NCBI GenBank assembly: GCA_023313575.1
Contig: JAJTTP010000061.1
Coordinates: 1 to 14,340 of the forward strand
Length of the DNA stretch: 14,340 bases
Direction: 5' to 3'
Origin: Eutypella sp. D-1
Lineage: Eukaryota > Ascomycota > Sordariomycetes > Xylariales > Diatrypaceae
In this document: one piece after another, positions 1 through 7,073 of the stretch
How positions within the stretch are numbered: the stretch's first letter is position 1
Layout: each line of letters starts with the position of its first letter
Made by a program: the position numbers and the translations under genes
The notes under the pieces: generated by a model
The model's input: the letters and a program-made list of their open reading frames with translations, nothing else
What the model was told of the DNA's origin: nothing
Database searches by the model: none

Positions 1-145
1 TCTCTAATGATGTTACTATACCCTCAGACATTAATGAGGCCAGATAAGAAGTATTCCTTTTATCTTTAGTTATTAGAGCTATTAGGGCTTCCCCGGAATT
101 TGGCCCTTATACACAATAATAGTGACTACCTACTTTCACTTTTTT
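1..145 (-). other. atp6 group I intron, 5' part (runs off the window)
   Basis: The Atp6 reading frame departs from the family just after LGLRLGANI, where other fungi continue with the next conserved membrane segment. The DNA after the break holds a group I P-like core element, read on the minus strand as AATTCCGGGGAAGCCC (about 88-105), followed by AT-rich sequence. Placing the break after the T at position 146 satisfies the exon-ends-in-U rule. I could not find a convincing P1 pairing, so the exact splice site may move by a few bases. The intron's 3' part and any ORF lie beyond the left edge. Confidence 0.75.
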
Positions 146-732
146 ATGTTGGCCCCTAATCTTAAACCAAGAGATATACATCTGGCTAGATAACTTATAA
201 GTTCTATTAAAACCAATAAAGGGAATAAAGGCAAAGGACAACCTGCGGGAACCAATAGAGAAAAGAATTTAAGTCCATGTTGTGAAAAACCTAATATTGT
301 TGCCCCTAAAACAATAGTAAAACTGAATGAAAAAGTCAAAGCAAAGTGGCTAGTTGCAGCAAAACTATAAGGTATTAACCCTATAAGATTATTCATTAAA
401 ATAAATACAAACAAAGCATAAATAAAGGGGAAAAATACTTGACCCTTTTGGGGATTTATTTGATTTGTAACTATGTTAAGAATAGTTGCAAAAAGACTTT
501 CTTGACTTATTGATCAATTATTACCTACTAATTTATTGTAGTTTGTACTTAAAAGATTAAGAGCTAATATAAAAAACGCTCCTATCATTAAGTATAATCC
601 TATATTAGTTATTGATAAGTGTATATTGCCTAATATTGGTGCGTCCATACTTATTAAATCTTTAATCTCAAATTGATTTAAAGGACTAATTATTTCTCTG
701 TATAAATTAAAAAAGTTGGTTAATATTTCCAT
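146..732 (-). CDS. atp6: ATP synthase F0 subunit a (Atp6), first exon
   Basis: Subunit a forms the proton half-channels beside the c-ring of mitochondrial ATP synthase in the inner membrane. The frame opens with ATG at 732 and gives about 195 residues plus two bases. It contains SPLNQFEIKDL near the N terminus, the hydrophobic NNLIGLIPYSFAATSHFALT segment, HGLKFFSLLVPAGCPLPL, and ISYLARCISLGLRLGANI, which carries the essential conserved Arg of subunit a. One in-frame TGA (about 511) must be read as Trp; under the standard code the gene would look like two ORFs. The C-terminal quarter is missing because a group I intron follows. It lies 194 bp downstream of atp8, so cotranscription is likely. 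The Cys in ARCISLG is Asn in the homologues I recall. Confidence 0.96.
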
Positions 733-926
733 TATAAAATTATAACTGTATTCAATAATTAATAAAGTATAAAAATTTAAACTATACTGTAGTTATAATA
801 ACTACAACAACTAAATTTAAATATATATTTATACACTTTAAATTCTTTTAATTGAAATATAAATCTTAATAAATTTCATTTATATTTAATATAATATTCT
901 AAAAATCCCTTGATTGTACAGAAATA

Positions 927-1085
927 TTAATTAAATAATTTAGATACGAAAGTACGAGCTAAAAATAACCGAACAAATCTGGGTAATATATATTTAGATA
1001 ACATGTAAATTGTAATTATAATTATGACAAAAGCAAAAGTAACTTCATTTACAAAATAAAAAGGTGTTAATTGAGGCATATTCAT
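927..1085 (-). CDS. atp8: ATP synthase F0 subunit 8 (Atp8)
   Basis: This 52-residue membrane protein of the ATP synthase peripheral stalk is too short for usual ORF cut-offs. It starts MNMPQLTPFYFVNEVTF, has one hydrophobic helix rich in Ile, and ends with the basic, well conserved fungal tail YILPRFVRLFLARTFVSK before a TAA stop. ATG at 1085 is used; an alternative start two codons later (MPQL...) matches the canonical N terminus and may be the real one. It lies directly upstream of atp6 on the same strand, the classic atp8-atp6 pair. No frameshift or UGA codon is present. Confidence 0.96.
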   Translation of the reverse strand: MNMPQLTPFYFVNEVTFAFVIIIITIYMLSKYILPRFVRLFLARTFVSKLFN

Positions 1086-1204
1086 TTATAAATAGATTAT
1101 TTAATACTATAATTATAAGTATTAGCGTTTCTTATGAAACGGAAAAATTTAGAGAATTCATTTAGATTTTGATAGCTATATTACTTAAAATTACATTAAT
1201 TTTT

Positions 1205-1229
1205 AATAAAGAAACTTTGTTTCTTTATT
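1205..1229. repeat. AT-rich palindrome
   Basis: AATAAAGAAAC and GTTTCTTTATT form a perfect 11-bp stem with a TTT loop. It sits about 120 bp upstream of atp8. It could be an RNA processing hairpin or a mobile palindrome. Confidence 0.7.
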
Positions 1230-1243
1230 TAATTAGTTTTCCT

Positions 1244-1277
1244 GTTCCTCTTCCACTCATTCGAGTGAAGAGGAAGG
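1244..1277. repeat. CT/GA hairpin, copy 1
   Basis: TTCCTCTTC plus ACTC pairs with GAGTGAAGAGGAA, with one bulged C, around a short ATTC loop. With its left flank (AGTTTTCCT) it resembles the hairpin at 1604-1648, so the two look like diverged copies of one element. Confidence 0.7.
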
Positions 1278-1603
1278 GTGATCCAACAAATTTATTAACT
1301 ATAATACCAAAAGTTGATTTTACTTTAGAATTAACCGCTACTTATTGTCGCCGTATACCTAAAAGGGACTATGGCGGTGGATTTCATTTAAACACTTTTT
1401 TGTGCCTGTCTTTAAAGGCATTAAAAAAAAATAAAAAATATATATAAACTATTTATTTTATATATTACAGGATCGGCGATAATTTTATTACCTGATCCCT
1501 GGTAAATTTTTACCTTATGGATCGCTTCTGTAGGCGTAGCCACCGAAGGGTCTGAGATATGGTAAGGCGGAGCCTACGCAAACCCAAGATTATTTTTTGT
1601 TAG

Positions 1604-1648
1604 TTTTCCTTTTTCTCTTCTACTCGTTAGTGAAGAGAAAGGGGAAAA
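1604..1648. repeat. CT/GA hairpin, copy 2
   Basis: TTTTCCTTTTTCTCTTC and GAAGAGAAAGGGGAAAA form a 17-bp imperfect stem around TACTCGTTAGT. It shares the TAGTTTTCCT flank and the ACTC...AGTGAAGAG core with the hairpin at 1244-1277. Confidence 0.7.
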
Positions 1649-1687
1649 CACGTGGAGCGAAAGGCGCACTTCGTGAGCCATCCTTGC

Positions 1688-1826
1688 ACAAACTGAAATT
1701 GATTACTGCTCAAATAAAATAATATAAATATTACTAAAGATATAACTAAATTTAGAATAGATGTTACAAAAGCTGTTATTTTATAAGATCTTATACTTAG
1801 TTCTGTATCCTCATAATGCTCTGGTA
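1688..1826 (-). pseudogene. nad4 5' fragment (second nad4 copy)
   Basis: About 46 codons on the minus strand read IPEHYEDTELSIRSYKITAF followed by VTSILNLVISLVIFIL and SSNQFQFV. This matches the N-terminal region of the resident nad4 (RIALVTSVLNLIVSLVIFIL and SSNQFQFV). No start codon or signal-anchor segment precedes it, an in-frame TAA lies just upstream, and homology stops abruptly after QFQFV. The IPEHYEDTELS part differs from the resident gene and looks like the more usual fungal Nad4 N terminus. It therefore seems to be a scrap of a divergent nad4 rather than of a recent local duplication. It is non-functional as it stands. Confidence 0.85.
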
Positions 1827-2194
1827 TTTTTCTTTAAATATGCCCACCATCCCTCCCTTTCCAATACCGATGTTTATTAGTAGTAACATCAGCCAATGAA
1901 TAACTATACGAAAAACTTTTTTTTTCGCTACAACACCATGCAACTTGATAAATAAACTGAATAACCCCACCACCGGGTTAAAATTCCTATCACTAACTAC
2001 TTTAAACAATTATTATAAAAGGGAACCTGTATATCGCTATATTTACCTTAATGTAAACTAGTGGATTCCTAGCTAACTAAGATTAGTTCACATACAAAGC
2101 TAAGGCATCAAACATCTTATTCTTTCCGGTTCTTTTTTATAATATCTATCCAAGTTAAAGTATTCCGTATAACCTACTTTTAAACCGATAGCGG
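1827..2194. other. Unassigned spacer between the nad4 5' scrap and a dead HEG
   Basis: I recognise no gene, tRNA or clear intron core. A 70-codon minus ORF (1797-2009) overlaps the nad4 scrap in another frame and has no family character. A weak intron-like AT pattern follows the HEG end, but no convincing group I core motif is visible. Confidence 0.5.
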
Positions 2195-2283
2195 CTAAGA
2201 TTTATCATGTAGTCTTTGTGTATTCATTTGATCTCTAAGCTTTATAATTTCATTTAACCCTGACGAAGTTAGGCCATTAAAAA

Positions 2284-2326
2284 AAAATAAATCCCTAATC
2301 CCCGGAGGGGATTAGGGATTTATTTT
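2284..2326. repeat. 20-bp perfect-stem hairpin with GGA loop
   Basis: AAAATAAATCCCTAATCCCC (2284-2303) is the exact reverse complement of 2307-2326, with a 3-base loop GGA. It lies inside the dead LAGLIDADG gene, between the KILPIFEK and LTSSGLNEII segments, so it was gained after, or during, loss of that gene. It looks like a mobile GC-cluster or hairpin element. Confidence 0.92.
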
Positions 2327-2327
2327 A

Positions 2328-2348
2328 TAAATATACCTTGAATGAAGG
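2328..2348. repeat. 21-bp repeat, inverted copy at 11266-11286
   Basis: TAAATATACCTTGAATGAAGG reads identically on the opposite strand at 11266-11286. There it forms one arm of a perfect hairpin (11270-11305). Here only one arm is present, next to the 20-bp-stem hairpin. Confidence 0.85.
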
Positions 2349-2360
2349 CAGGATATTTTT

Positions 2361-2416
2361 CTATTTTTCTATTTTTCTATTTTTCTATTTTTCTATTTTT
2401 CTATTTTTCTATTTTT
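2361..2416. repeat. 8-bp tandem repeat, 7 perfect copies
   Basis: CTATTTTT is repeated seven times, with a variant unit ATATTTTT just before. It is followed by CAAAAATAG, the complement of one unit. On the minus strand the array starts where the dead HEG reads KILPIFEK, so it probably grew by slippage from a GAAAAATAG seed in that gene. Confidence 0.95.
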
Positions 2417-3000
2417 CAAAAATAGGTAAGATTTTAGTTCCAATATCTTATTTAGCCCTAACTTTAAAATAAACCGCATCAGCTTTATCAGGGTAATAGT
2501 AAACATTACCACACCCTAAGTAATCACTAGACTTTTGATTAATAAAATATCTCTAGAATGTTGAGTTAATAGAAATTCTAAAACTATCTTAATTATAGTT
2601 TGGTTTGATGTAGAACCCCCTCAATTTTTTTTAACCAAAATACTAAAGCAACCTTCTCCTTCTGTAAATCCTACCAATCATTGAGAATCTCTAATATTGA
2701 TATCCAAATTTAAAGGTCTTACTTCAGCCACAGTATCAGGAAAAGCAGCTTTTAACTCCGATGATAACCCTAAGTTTCTAGAAGCTCTCCAATTCAAAAT
2801 TCTTTGTGTGCGGAGCGTCCTTCTAGCTTTAAATGTTCTCCATTATTTAAAGCTTAAACACTTTTTTTAAATAAAGTCAGAGTATTTATGAGTTAAAAGA
2901 GGGTATTTCTCATAAAAAAGGAATAATAACAACAAGTAAATCCTTAGGAGAGGTCACTCTATATAAATAAGCATTACTTCCTGCTTTATTTCTAGTACCT

Positions 3001-3015
3001 ACCTGCGTAGCAGGT
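3001..3015. repeat. Small GC palindrome
   Basis: ACCTGC GTA GCAGGT is a 6-bp perfect stem with a 3-base loop, within the insertion that breaks the first domain of the dead LAGLIDADG gene. Confidence 0.6.
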
Positions 3016-3038
3016 TGCCTAGACATAAAAAAAAGAAC

Positions 3039-3073
3039 AAAAACTAAGACGCTTCATTTTTGTTTGACTAAAT
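3039..3073. repeat. 35-bp dispersed repeat, copy 1
   Basis: The 35 bases starting AAAAACTAAGACGCTTC and ending TTTGACTAAAT are identical to 9245-9279, in the same orientation. Both copies are preceded by an A-rich run and both lie inside insertions in degenerate LAGLIDADG genes. This suggests a small mobile element rather than shared ancestry of the host sequence. Confidence 0.92.
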
Positions 3074-3100
3074 TTAACCTATTAATTTTATATAATACTT

Positions 3101-3132
3101 AAACCCCGCAGTAAGAATGCAGCGGGGGTTTA
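3101..3132. repeat. GC-rich hairpin element, orientation 1
   Basis: AAACCCCGC pairs with GCGGGGGTTT around a loop containing AGTAAGAATGCA. The asymmetric loop shows that the copy at 4467-4498 is in the opposite orientation. The two copies flank the second nad4 3' half. Confidence 0.93.
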
Positions 3133-3439
3133 ATATTTTTTTTTATTCCTCCTTGTCAGTCTTAAAAATCCAAGATTTTTAGCCAAGGCTACCTTCAAAG
3201 CACTTTGAAGTTTTTCTAAAAGAGGTTTATCTCAAGATGCCAAACCTATTTGAAAACAACAACTTGCTCTTCAACCTACTGTATATTTTGGCTCTTTACA
3301 AGAGTCATAAAGCAACCTTCTGCATCCGTTAACCCAACAACATATTCAGGGTGAAGTTCCTCACTCTCTGCCACCTTGCTATTTGAACTGAAAGAAACTT
3401 TTGATGAGTTACATACTTGTACATTTGTACGTCTAGTTA

Positions 3440-3472
3440 AAGTTCTAATTCCACCGGGACAAATTAGAACTT
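3440..3472. repeat. Hairpin just after the nad4 3' fragment
   Basis: AAGTTCTAATT (3440-3450) pairs perfectly with AATTAGAACTT (3462-3472), leaving an 11-base loop. It begins one base past the stop of the nad4 3' fragment, so it could be an old transcript-end processing hairpin or another inserted palindrome. Confidence 0.75.
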
Positions 3473-3473
3473 C

Positions 3474-4004
3474 CTAATTTAAACTTATCCAATGAAAGGT
3501 TATCCACTTGAAAGAAGAACCTGTATAAGTAAACGAATTTGAATAATCAGCACTATAAATTAAAGTTGAGACTCCAAAATGAAGACCATCCAATATTACA
3601 CTAGGGTAAATTCCAAATAATACTGTAAGGAATACTAAAATAAATAATATGGAGAACTCTCGTTTTGTAAGATCTACAAAACCCTCGAGAAAGAATACAC
3701 TAAAGCTACAACCAAAAGCTACTCTATTAAATAAGAAAATTGAGTATGCTGCTGAAAATACCATATAAGAAACGGCTAAAACACCTAGAACGGGTAGTCT
3801 TTCAAATGCACCATAAAGAGATAGGAACCCTCCTACAAAATTTAATGTAAGAGGTGCTCCACAATTACCTAAACATAAAATAAAAAATAAAACGGAACAT
3901 AATGGAAGTAATTGAGCAATTCCCCGGTAATAAGCTATGTTACGAGTACCAGTTCTATCATATAAAACACCTCCAGCTACAATAGATAAACCAGGGCTAA
4001 CCAA
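3474..4004 (-). pseudogene. nad4 3' half (second, divergent copy)
   Basis: About 176 codons are open and collinear with the last third of the resident nad4. They cover SPGLSIVAGGVLYDRTGTRN, LGNCGAPLTLNFVGGFLSLY, FERLPVLGVLAVSYMVFSAA and KREFSILFILVF...YPSVILDGLHFGVSTLIYS. There is no start of its own and the N-terminal two thirds are absent. The Glu of the conserved FVGEF motif is Gly here (codon at about 3828-3830), and the C-terminal tail after LIYS is about 27 residues long and unlike the resident one. Upstream lies a HEG relic, so this may have been a downstream exon of an intron-containing nad4. A 78-bp block (3798-3875) is nearly identical to the resident gene although the flanks are diverged. 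Confidence 0.9.
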
Positions 4005-4032
4005 TAAGGTACAGATTCGAACTAGGTAAGTC

Positions 4033-4452
4033 TTATCTCACCACATAGTATTTCTTATTTTTATCATTCTTGCACACTAATAATTTATCCTTATTAACAT
4101 ATCTAACTATTCTCTTCCTATCTTCATTTAAAGCCCGGGCACATTCGCTTATACTAGGAAATACTAATCCTAATCCTTGAGGATCAATTAACTTAATTTC
4201 TTTAATAAGGGAAACTTTTCTACCGCTATCTATAAGATAACGTTCTCCACCTCTATACTCATAGGCAGAAGATAAAAATAAAACATGATCTATTCTATCC
4301 TTACTGATTTATACCTCTTTAAAGTTTTTATGAGTAGTAAGTCTACTATTATTCATACGACTAATTAAATCTAAAGCCAAGGATATACCTTCCTCGTTTA
4401 AATGTATACCTAAAAAAGAAATTTGAACTACAATAGATCAATCCTGATAATC
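4033..4452 (-). pseudogene. HEG relic with LAGLIDADG-like end and NUMOD1-like tail
   Basis: With UGA as Trp the minus strand reads DYQDWSIVVQISFLGIHLNE, then GISLALDLISRMNNSRLTTH. After one in-frame TAA (about 4308) it continues in the same frame with RIDHVLFLSSAYEYRGGERY, KEIKLIDPQGLGLVFPSIS, ECARALNEDRKRIVRYVN and a stop at 4033. The MNNSRLTTH part resembles the end of fungal LAGLIDADG domains. The FPSISECARALNEDRKRIVR part resembles the NUMOD1 helix-turn-helix of homing endonucleases. The N-terminal half is missing; a GC hairpin lies just upstream (4467-4498). It precedes the nad4 3' fragment on the same strand, as an intron ORF would precede its 3' exon. Confidence 0.7.
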
Positions 4453-4466
4453 TAACCTTTTTTCAT

Positions 4467-4498
4467 AAACCCCCGCTGCATTCTTACTGCGGGGGTTT
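4467..4498. repeat. GC-rich hairpin element, orientation 2
   Basis: This is the inverted copy of 3101-3132 with one extra G in the right arm. It reads AAACCCCCGCTGCATT followed by CTTACTGCGGGGGTTT. It lies at the upstream end of the HEG relic at 4033-4452. Confidence 0.93.
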
Positions 4499-4644
4499 GG
4501 TGAAAAATTTAAGAGTTAAATAAAGGTATAATTGTAGTGTATAAAAAAACTGTATCACTAATAGTAATTCGAATAGAAGGCTGTTCGGAAGGTTTAGCTG
4601 GTACATTTATTTTTTTACACTATTTCCTCCCCATCTCCTGAGGC

Positions 4645-5385
4645 TTATTTAACTTGAGCAAGATTTTTCCAGAAGACTCTAATAGTGTCCAGAAGTTTTT
4701 CTTCAGCCGCCGTCTGAATGATACTTAAACCTTACCGTATCCTGTAAGTTTCTTTGTCTACGTGTCCTGTAAACATCCCGTCTCCCTCTATAAACCCTAA
4801 CATTCAATTAAGAGTTATTCGGAAAGTATGGTTACCAGGGTACGTAAAATCAGTTCTTTCATTCTTCAGCTGGGATAACAGATTTTTCAGATAACTTAAA
4901 CCTTCAAATGTCCTATATGATCTATCTTTCCTTATAAAATGCGCTTTTTTAAAGATAATCCATGTGTTTAGTAGAATTAAGAGGGAATGAATCTAAAAGA
5001 GGGAAAAGAACATTCTCTAAATCCTCCTCTCTTTGTAAATAAAACACCAAAGTTTCTCTACTAGACAAGATATTACCTGCTCCTAATTGATCTTGTATGA
5101 ATTCTAGAGCTGCGTGGTCATCTTTATGCAAGGTAATTCTAAAGGAAGATTTAGGTCTCCTGTCATCTACTAAATAAACCGCAAATAGGCCTTCTGCATC
5201 CACAAACCCGGCAAATCATTCACAAAACTCTGGAGATAATCTATCAAGTGTTGAGTGAACAGGTAATGTTGCCGGGTTTTCTCCCCATGTTGACTTACTT
5301 GAAGTAGAGTAAAATTTACTAAAATTAACTTGATCCATATTACCCGGTCTTTCACACGCTACTCGAAAGCAACAGGGATCCGGAT
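4645..5385 (-). pseudogene. Freestanding two-motif LAGLIDADG homing endonuclease, frameshifted
   Basis: The gene lies 45 bp downstream of nad4 and outside any visible intron. From ATG at 5338 the minus strand reads MDQVNFSKFYSTSSKSTWGE, then LSPEFCEWFAGFVDAEGLFA (first LAGLIDADG motif, UGA as Trp). It goes on with SSFRITLHKDDHAALEFIQD, QLGAGNILSSRETLVFYLQR and FPLNSTKHMDYL, ending at 4949. A frameshift at the T/A run near 4952-4962 leads into FKKAHFIRKDRSYRTFEGLS, then WMLGFIEGDGMF (second motif, about 4765-4800). One in-frame TAA follows, then AEEKLLDTIRVFWKNLAQVK ends at 4645. Both catalytic Asp/Glu motifs are recognisable. The single frameshift and single stop suggest recent loss or sequence errors. 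A frame open upstream of the ATG (RVACERPGN) may extend the protein. Confidence 0.85.
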
Positions 5386-5429
5386 AATGTAGATGTTGGA
5401 TTATCTAAGCAAGATACAGGTACTAAACT

Positions 5430-6941
5430 CTAATTATTTGTAGAAGTAAGAGTTGATAATTCAGAATAACTATAAATTAAACCGGATACACCGTAATGGA
5501 TACCATCTAATATTACATTAGGGTATATACCAAATAAAACCATAAATAATGCTAGAGTTAATAATATAGAGAATTCTCTTTTACTTAAGTCAAAAAAACT
5601 TTCTTGAAAGAATAAAGAGAAGGAACCACCAAAGGCTACTCTATTAAATAAATAAATACTGTAAGCTGCAGAGAACACCATTGAAGAAGCGGCTAAAACA
5701 CCTAAAACGGGTAATCTTTCAAATGCACCATAAAGAGATAGGAACTCTCCTACAAAATTTAATGTAAGAGGTGCTCCACAATTACCTAAACAGAAGATAA
5801 AGAATAATAAAGAGCACAAAGGCATCATCTGAGATAATCCTCTATAGAAAGTAATTAATCTAGTTCCGGTTCTATCGTAAAGAACCCCCCCAACAATAAT
5901 AAACAATCCGCTGGAAGCAAATCCATGCGCCAATCCTAAGATTATAGCCCCCTCTATTCCAGCAACTGTGTTAGAGAAAACACCTAGTATATACACAGCA
6001 GCATGAGATACTGAGCTATATGCTACTAATTCTTTAAGATCTGTAGTTCTTAAAGTACTAAAACTAGCATATATAATAGTAATAACACAAATTACATATA
6101 TTACAAATGTGTAATCTAAACAGGCCTGAGGTATTATTGGTAACATTAATCTTAATACAGCGTATAATCCTAGTTTAAGCACTATTCCAGCCAAAATAAT
6201 ACTTCCACCTAAAGGAGATTCTACATGAGCTCTTAACAACCAGGTGTGAAGAGGATAAACCGGAGTTTTAATGGCAATAGAAAAAAACACTCCGCAGAAT
6301 AAAAATACTTGCGTAGCGTAATCGAAATTTGATTTAAATAATAACTCCATATCTGTACCCCCCATTATAGAAGACATTGTTAGTATCGCCAACAATAAGA
6401 AGAGAGATCCAAAAAGTGTGTATAAAAAAAGATAAAAACTAGCCCTAACTCTATTTGAGGACCCGAATATCCCTATTAGTAAAAACAAAGGAGGGAGAAT
6501 GGATTCAAAAAATACGTAGAATAATAATATATCTAAAACTAAAAAACAAGCTAACAATAACATTTCTAATAATAACATCAATATAAAATAGGTTTTTATA
6601 TTATCAGTAATAGAATTAAAATTACCTATAATTGCAATAGGAAAGATAATAGTAGTTAATAAAACAAAATAGATAGATATACTATCTACTCCAAGGTATA
6701 TACCATATAAATCATATACATATTGATAATCAACAAATTGAAATTGATTAGAACTAAAATCAAATAATATAAATATTACTAGAGATACTATTAAATTTAA
6801 AACTGATGTTACTAAGGCTATCCTTTTATAATAAGACGCAATTTGACTAATTGAAACCTTAGAATCTATATAATTAGAATCCAGGCTAGATATTAAGAAT
6901 ATACCTAAAACAGGTATAAATAATAAAGATGATAATAACAT
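5430..6941 (-). CDS. nad4: NADH dehydrogenase subunit 4 (Nad4)
   Basis: Nad4 is one of the antiporter-like, proton-pumping membrane subunits of respiratory complex I. The frame is continuous for 503 residues from ATG at 6941 to TAG at 5430, a normal fungal length, with no intron. Landmarks are the hydrophobic N terminus, PVYPLHTWLLRAHVESPLGG near residue 235, and KELVAYSSVSHAAVYILGVF near 310. Next come GGVLYDRTGTR, LGNCGAPLTLNFVGEFLSLY near 395, and a hydrophobic C terminus ending STLTSTNN. FASSGLFIIVGG stands where I recall VSPGLF in relatives, and the loop around residues 20-35 is unusual. A second partial copy lies downstream at 3474-4004 and 1688-1826. nad4 follows nad1 by 132 bp of AT-rich DNA and is probably cotranscribed with it. 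Confidence 0.98.
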   Translation of the reverse strand: MLLSSLLFIPVLGIFLISSLDSNYIDSKVSISQIASYYKRIALVTSVLNLIVSLVIFILFDFSSNQFQFVDYQYVYDLYGIYLGVDSISIYFVLLTTIIFPIAIIGNFNSITDNIKTYFILMLLLEMLLLACFLVLDILLFYVFFESILPPLFLLIGIFGSSNRVRASFYLFLYTLFGSLFLLLAILTMSSIMGGTDMELLFKSNFDYATQVFLFCGVFFSIAIKTPVYPLHTWLLRAHVESPLGGSIILAGIVLKLGLYAVLRLMLPIIPQACLDYTFVIYVICVITIIYASFSTLRTTDLKELVAYSSVSHAAVYILGVFSNTVAGIEGAIILGLAHGFASSGLFIIVGGVLYDRTGTRLITFYRGLSQMMPLCSLLFFIFCLGNCGAPLTLNFVGEFLSLYGAFERLPVLGVLAASSMVFSAAYSIYLFNRVAFGGSFSLFFQESFFDLSKREFSILLTLALFMVLFGIYPNVILDGIHYGVSGLIYSYSELSTLTSTNN

Positions 6942-7073
6942 TTATTATCTCTAATAAAATAAAACTTCCCATATAATTAAAAAAAAATTACATCATAAGT
7001 AAACAATTACATGATTATATTATATAAAACAAACTACATATTAATTTTTTTATCATCTTAACAAAAATAAAAT

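Larger units (their letters stand above)
1086..1687. other. Intergenic region upstream of atp8 with hairpins and GC clusters
   Basis: No gene is recognised. The stretch holds an 11-bp-stem palindrome (1205-1229), two related CT/GA-rich hairpins (about 1244-1277 and 1604-1648), and a GC-rich patch at 1525-1580 with an imperfect inverted GTAGGC/GCCTAC pair. The plus-strand ORF at 1169-1447 runs through the first hairpin and has no family character. On the minus strand about 35 codons near 1345-1240 (VNSKVKSTFGIIVNKF and onward) are open, but I cannot assign them. The promoter or processing signals of atp8 are presumably here; none is identifiable. Confidence 0.6.
2195..3420 (-). pseudogene. Degenerate two-motif LAGLIDADG homing endonuclease
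   Basis: One LAGLIDADG protein can be followed in pieces along the minus strand. The first motif is LHPEYVVGLTDAEGCF (about 3370-3322), followed by DKPLLEKLQSALKVA (about 3220-3170) and the linker NAYLYRVTSPKDLL, EKYPLLTHKYSDFI (2975-2875). Next come EHLKLEG, RILNWRASRNLGLSSELKAA and the second motif WLVGFTEGEGCF (about 2685-2645). Then follow LTQHSRDILLIKS, GCGNVYYYPDKADAVYFKV, KILPIFEK and the C-terminal LTSSGLNEIIKLRDQMNTQR ending at 2195. Frame changes and stop codons occur throughout. Three blocks interrupt it: hairpins plus the 35-bp repeat (about 2999-3150), a GC patch (about 2810-2822), and an 8-bp tandem array with a long hairpin (2284-2416). It lies just downstream of the nad4 3' fragment, so it may have been a freestanding HEG. 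Confidence 0.88.

Noticed and set aside
1169..1447. 92-codon plus-strand ORF
   Set aside because: It reads through a palindrome, has no family character, and all real genes are on the minus strand.
1797..2009. 70-codon minus-strand ORF
   Set aside because: It overlaps the nad4 5' fragment in a different frame and matches nothing I recognise.
2284..2326. Bacterial-type rho-independent terminator
   Set aside because: The hairpin lies inside a dead HEG in fungal mitochondrial DNA, where such terminators are not used.
2361..2416. CRISPR-like array
   Set aside because: It is an 8-bp direct tandem repeat without spacers, in mitochondrial DNA.
4005..4075. Possible tRNA from TTCGAATC upstream of the nad4 3' fragment
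   Set aside because: The bases around the would-be T loop do not pair and no acceptor or anticodon arms are found.
5170..5355. 61-codon minus-strand ORF
   Set aside because: It is the wrong frame of the LAGLIDADG gene, whose motif GFVDAEG is read in another frame through UGA-Trp.
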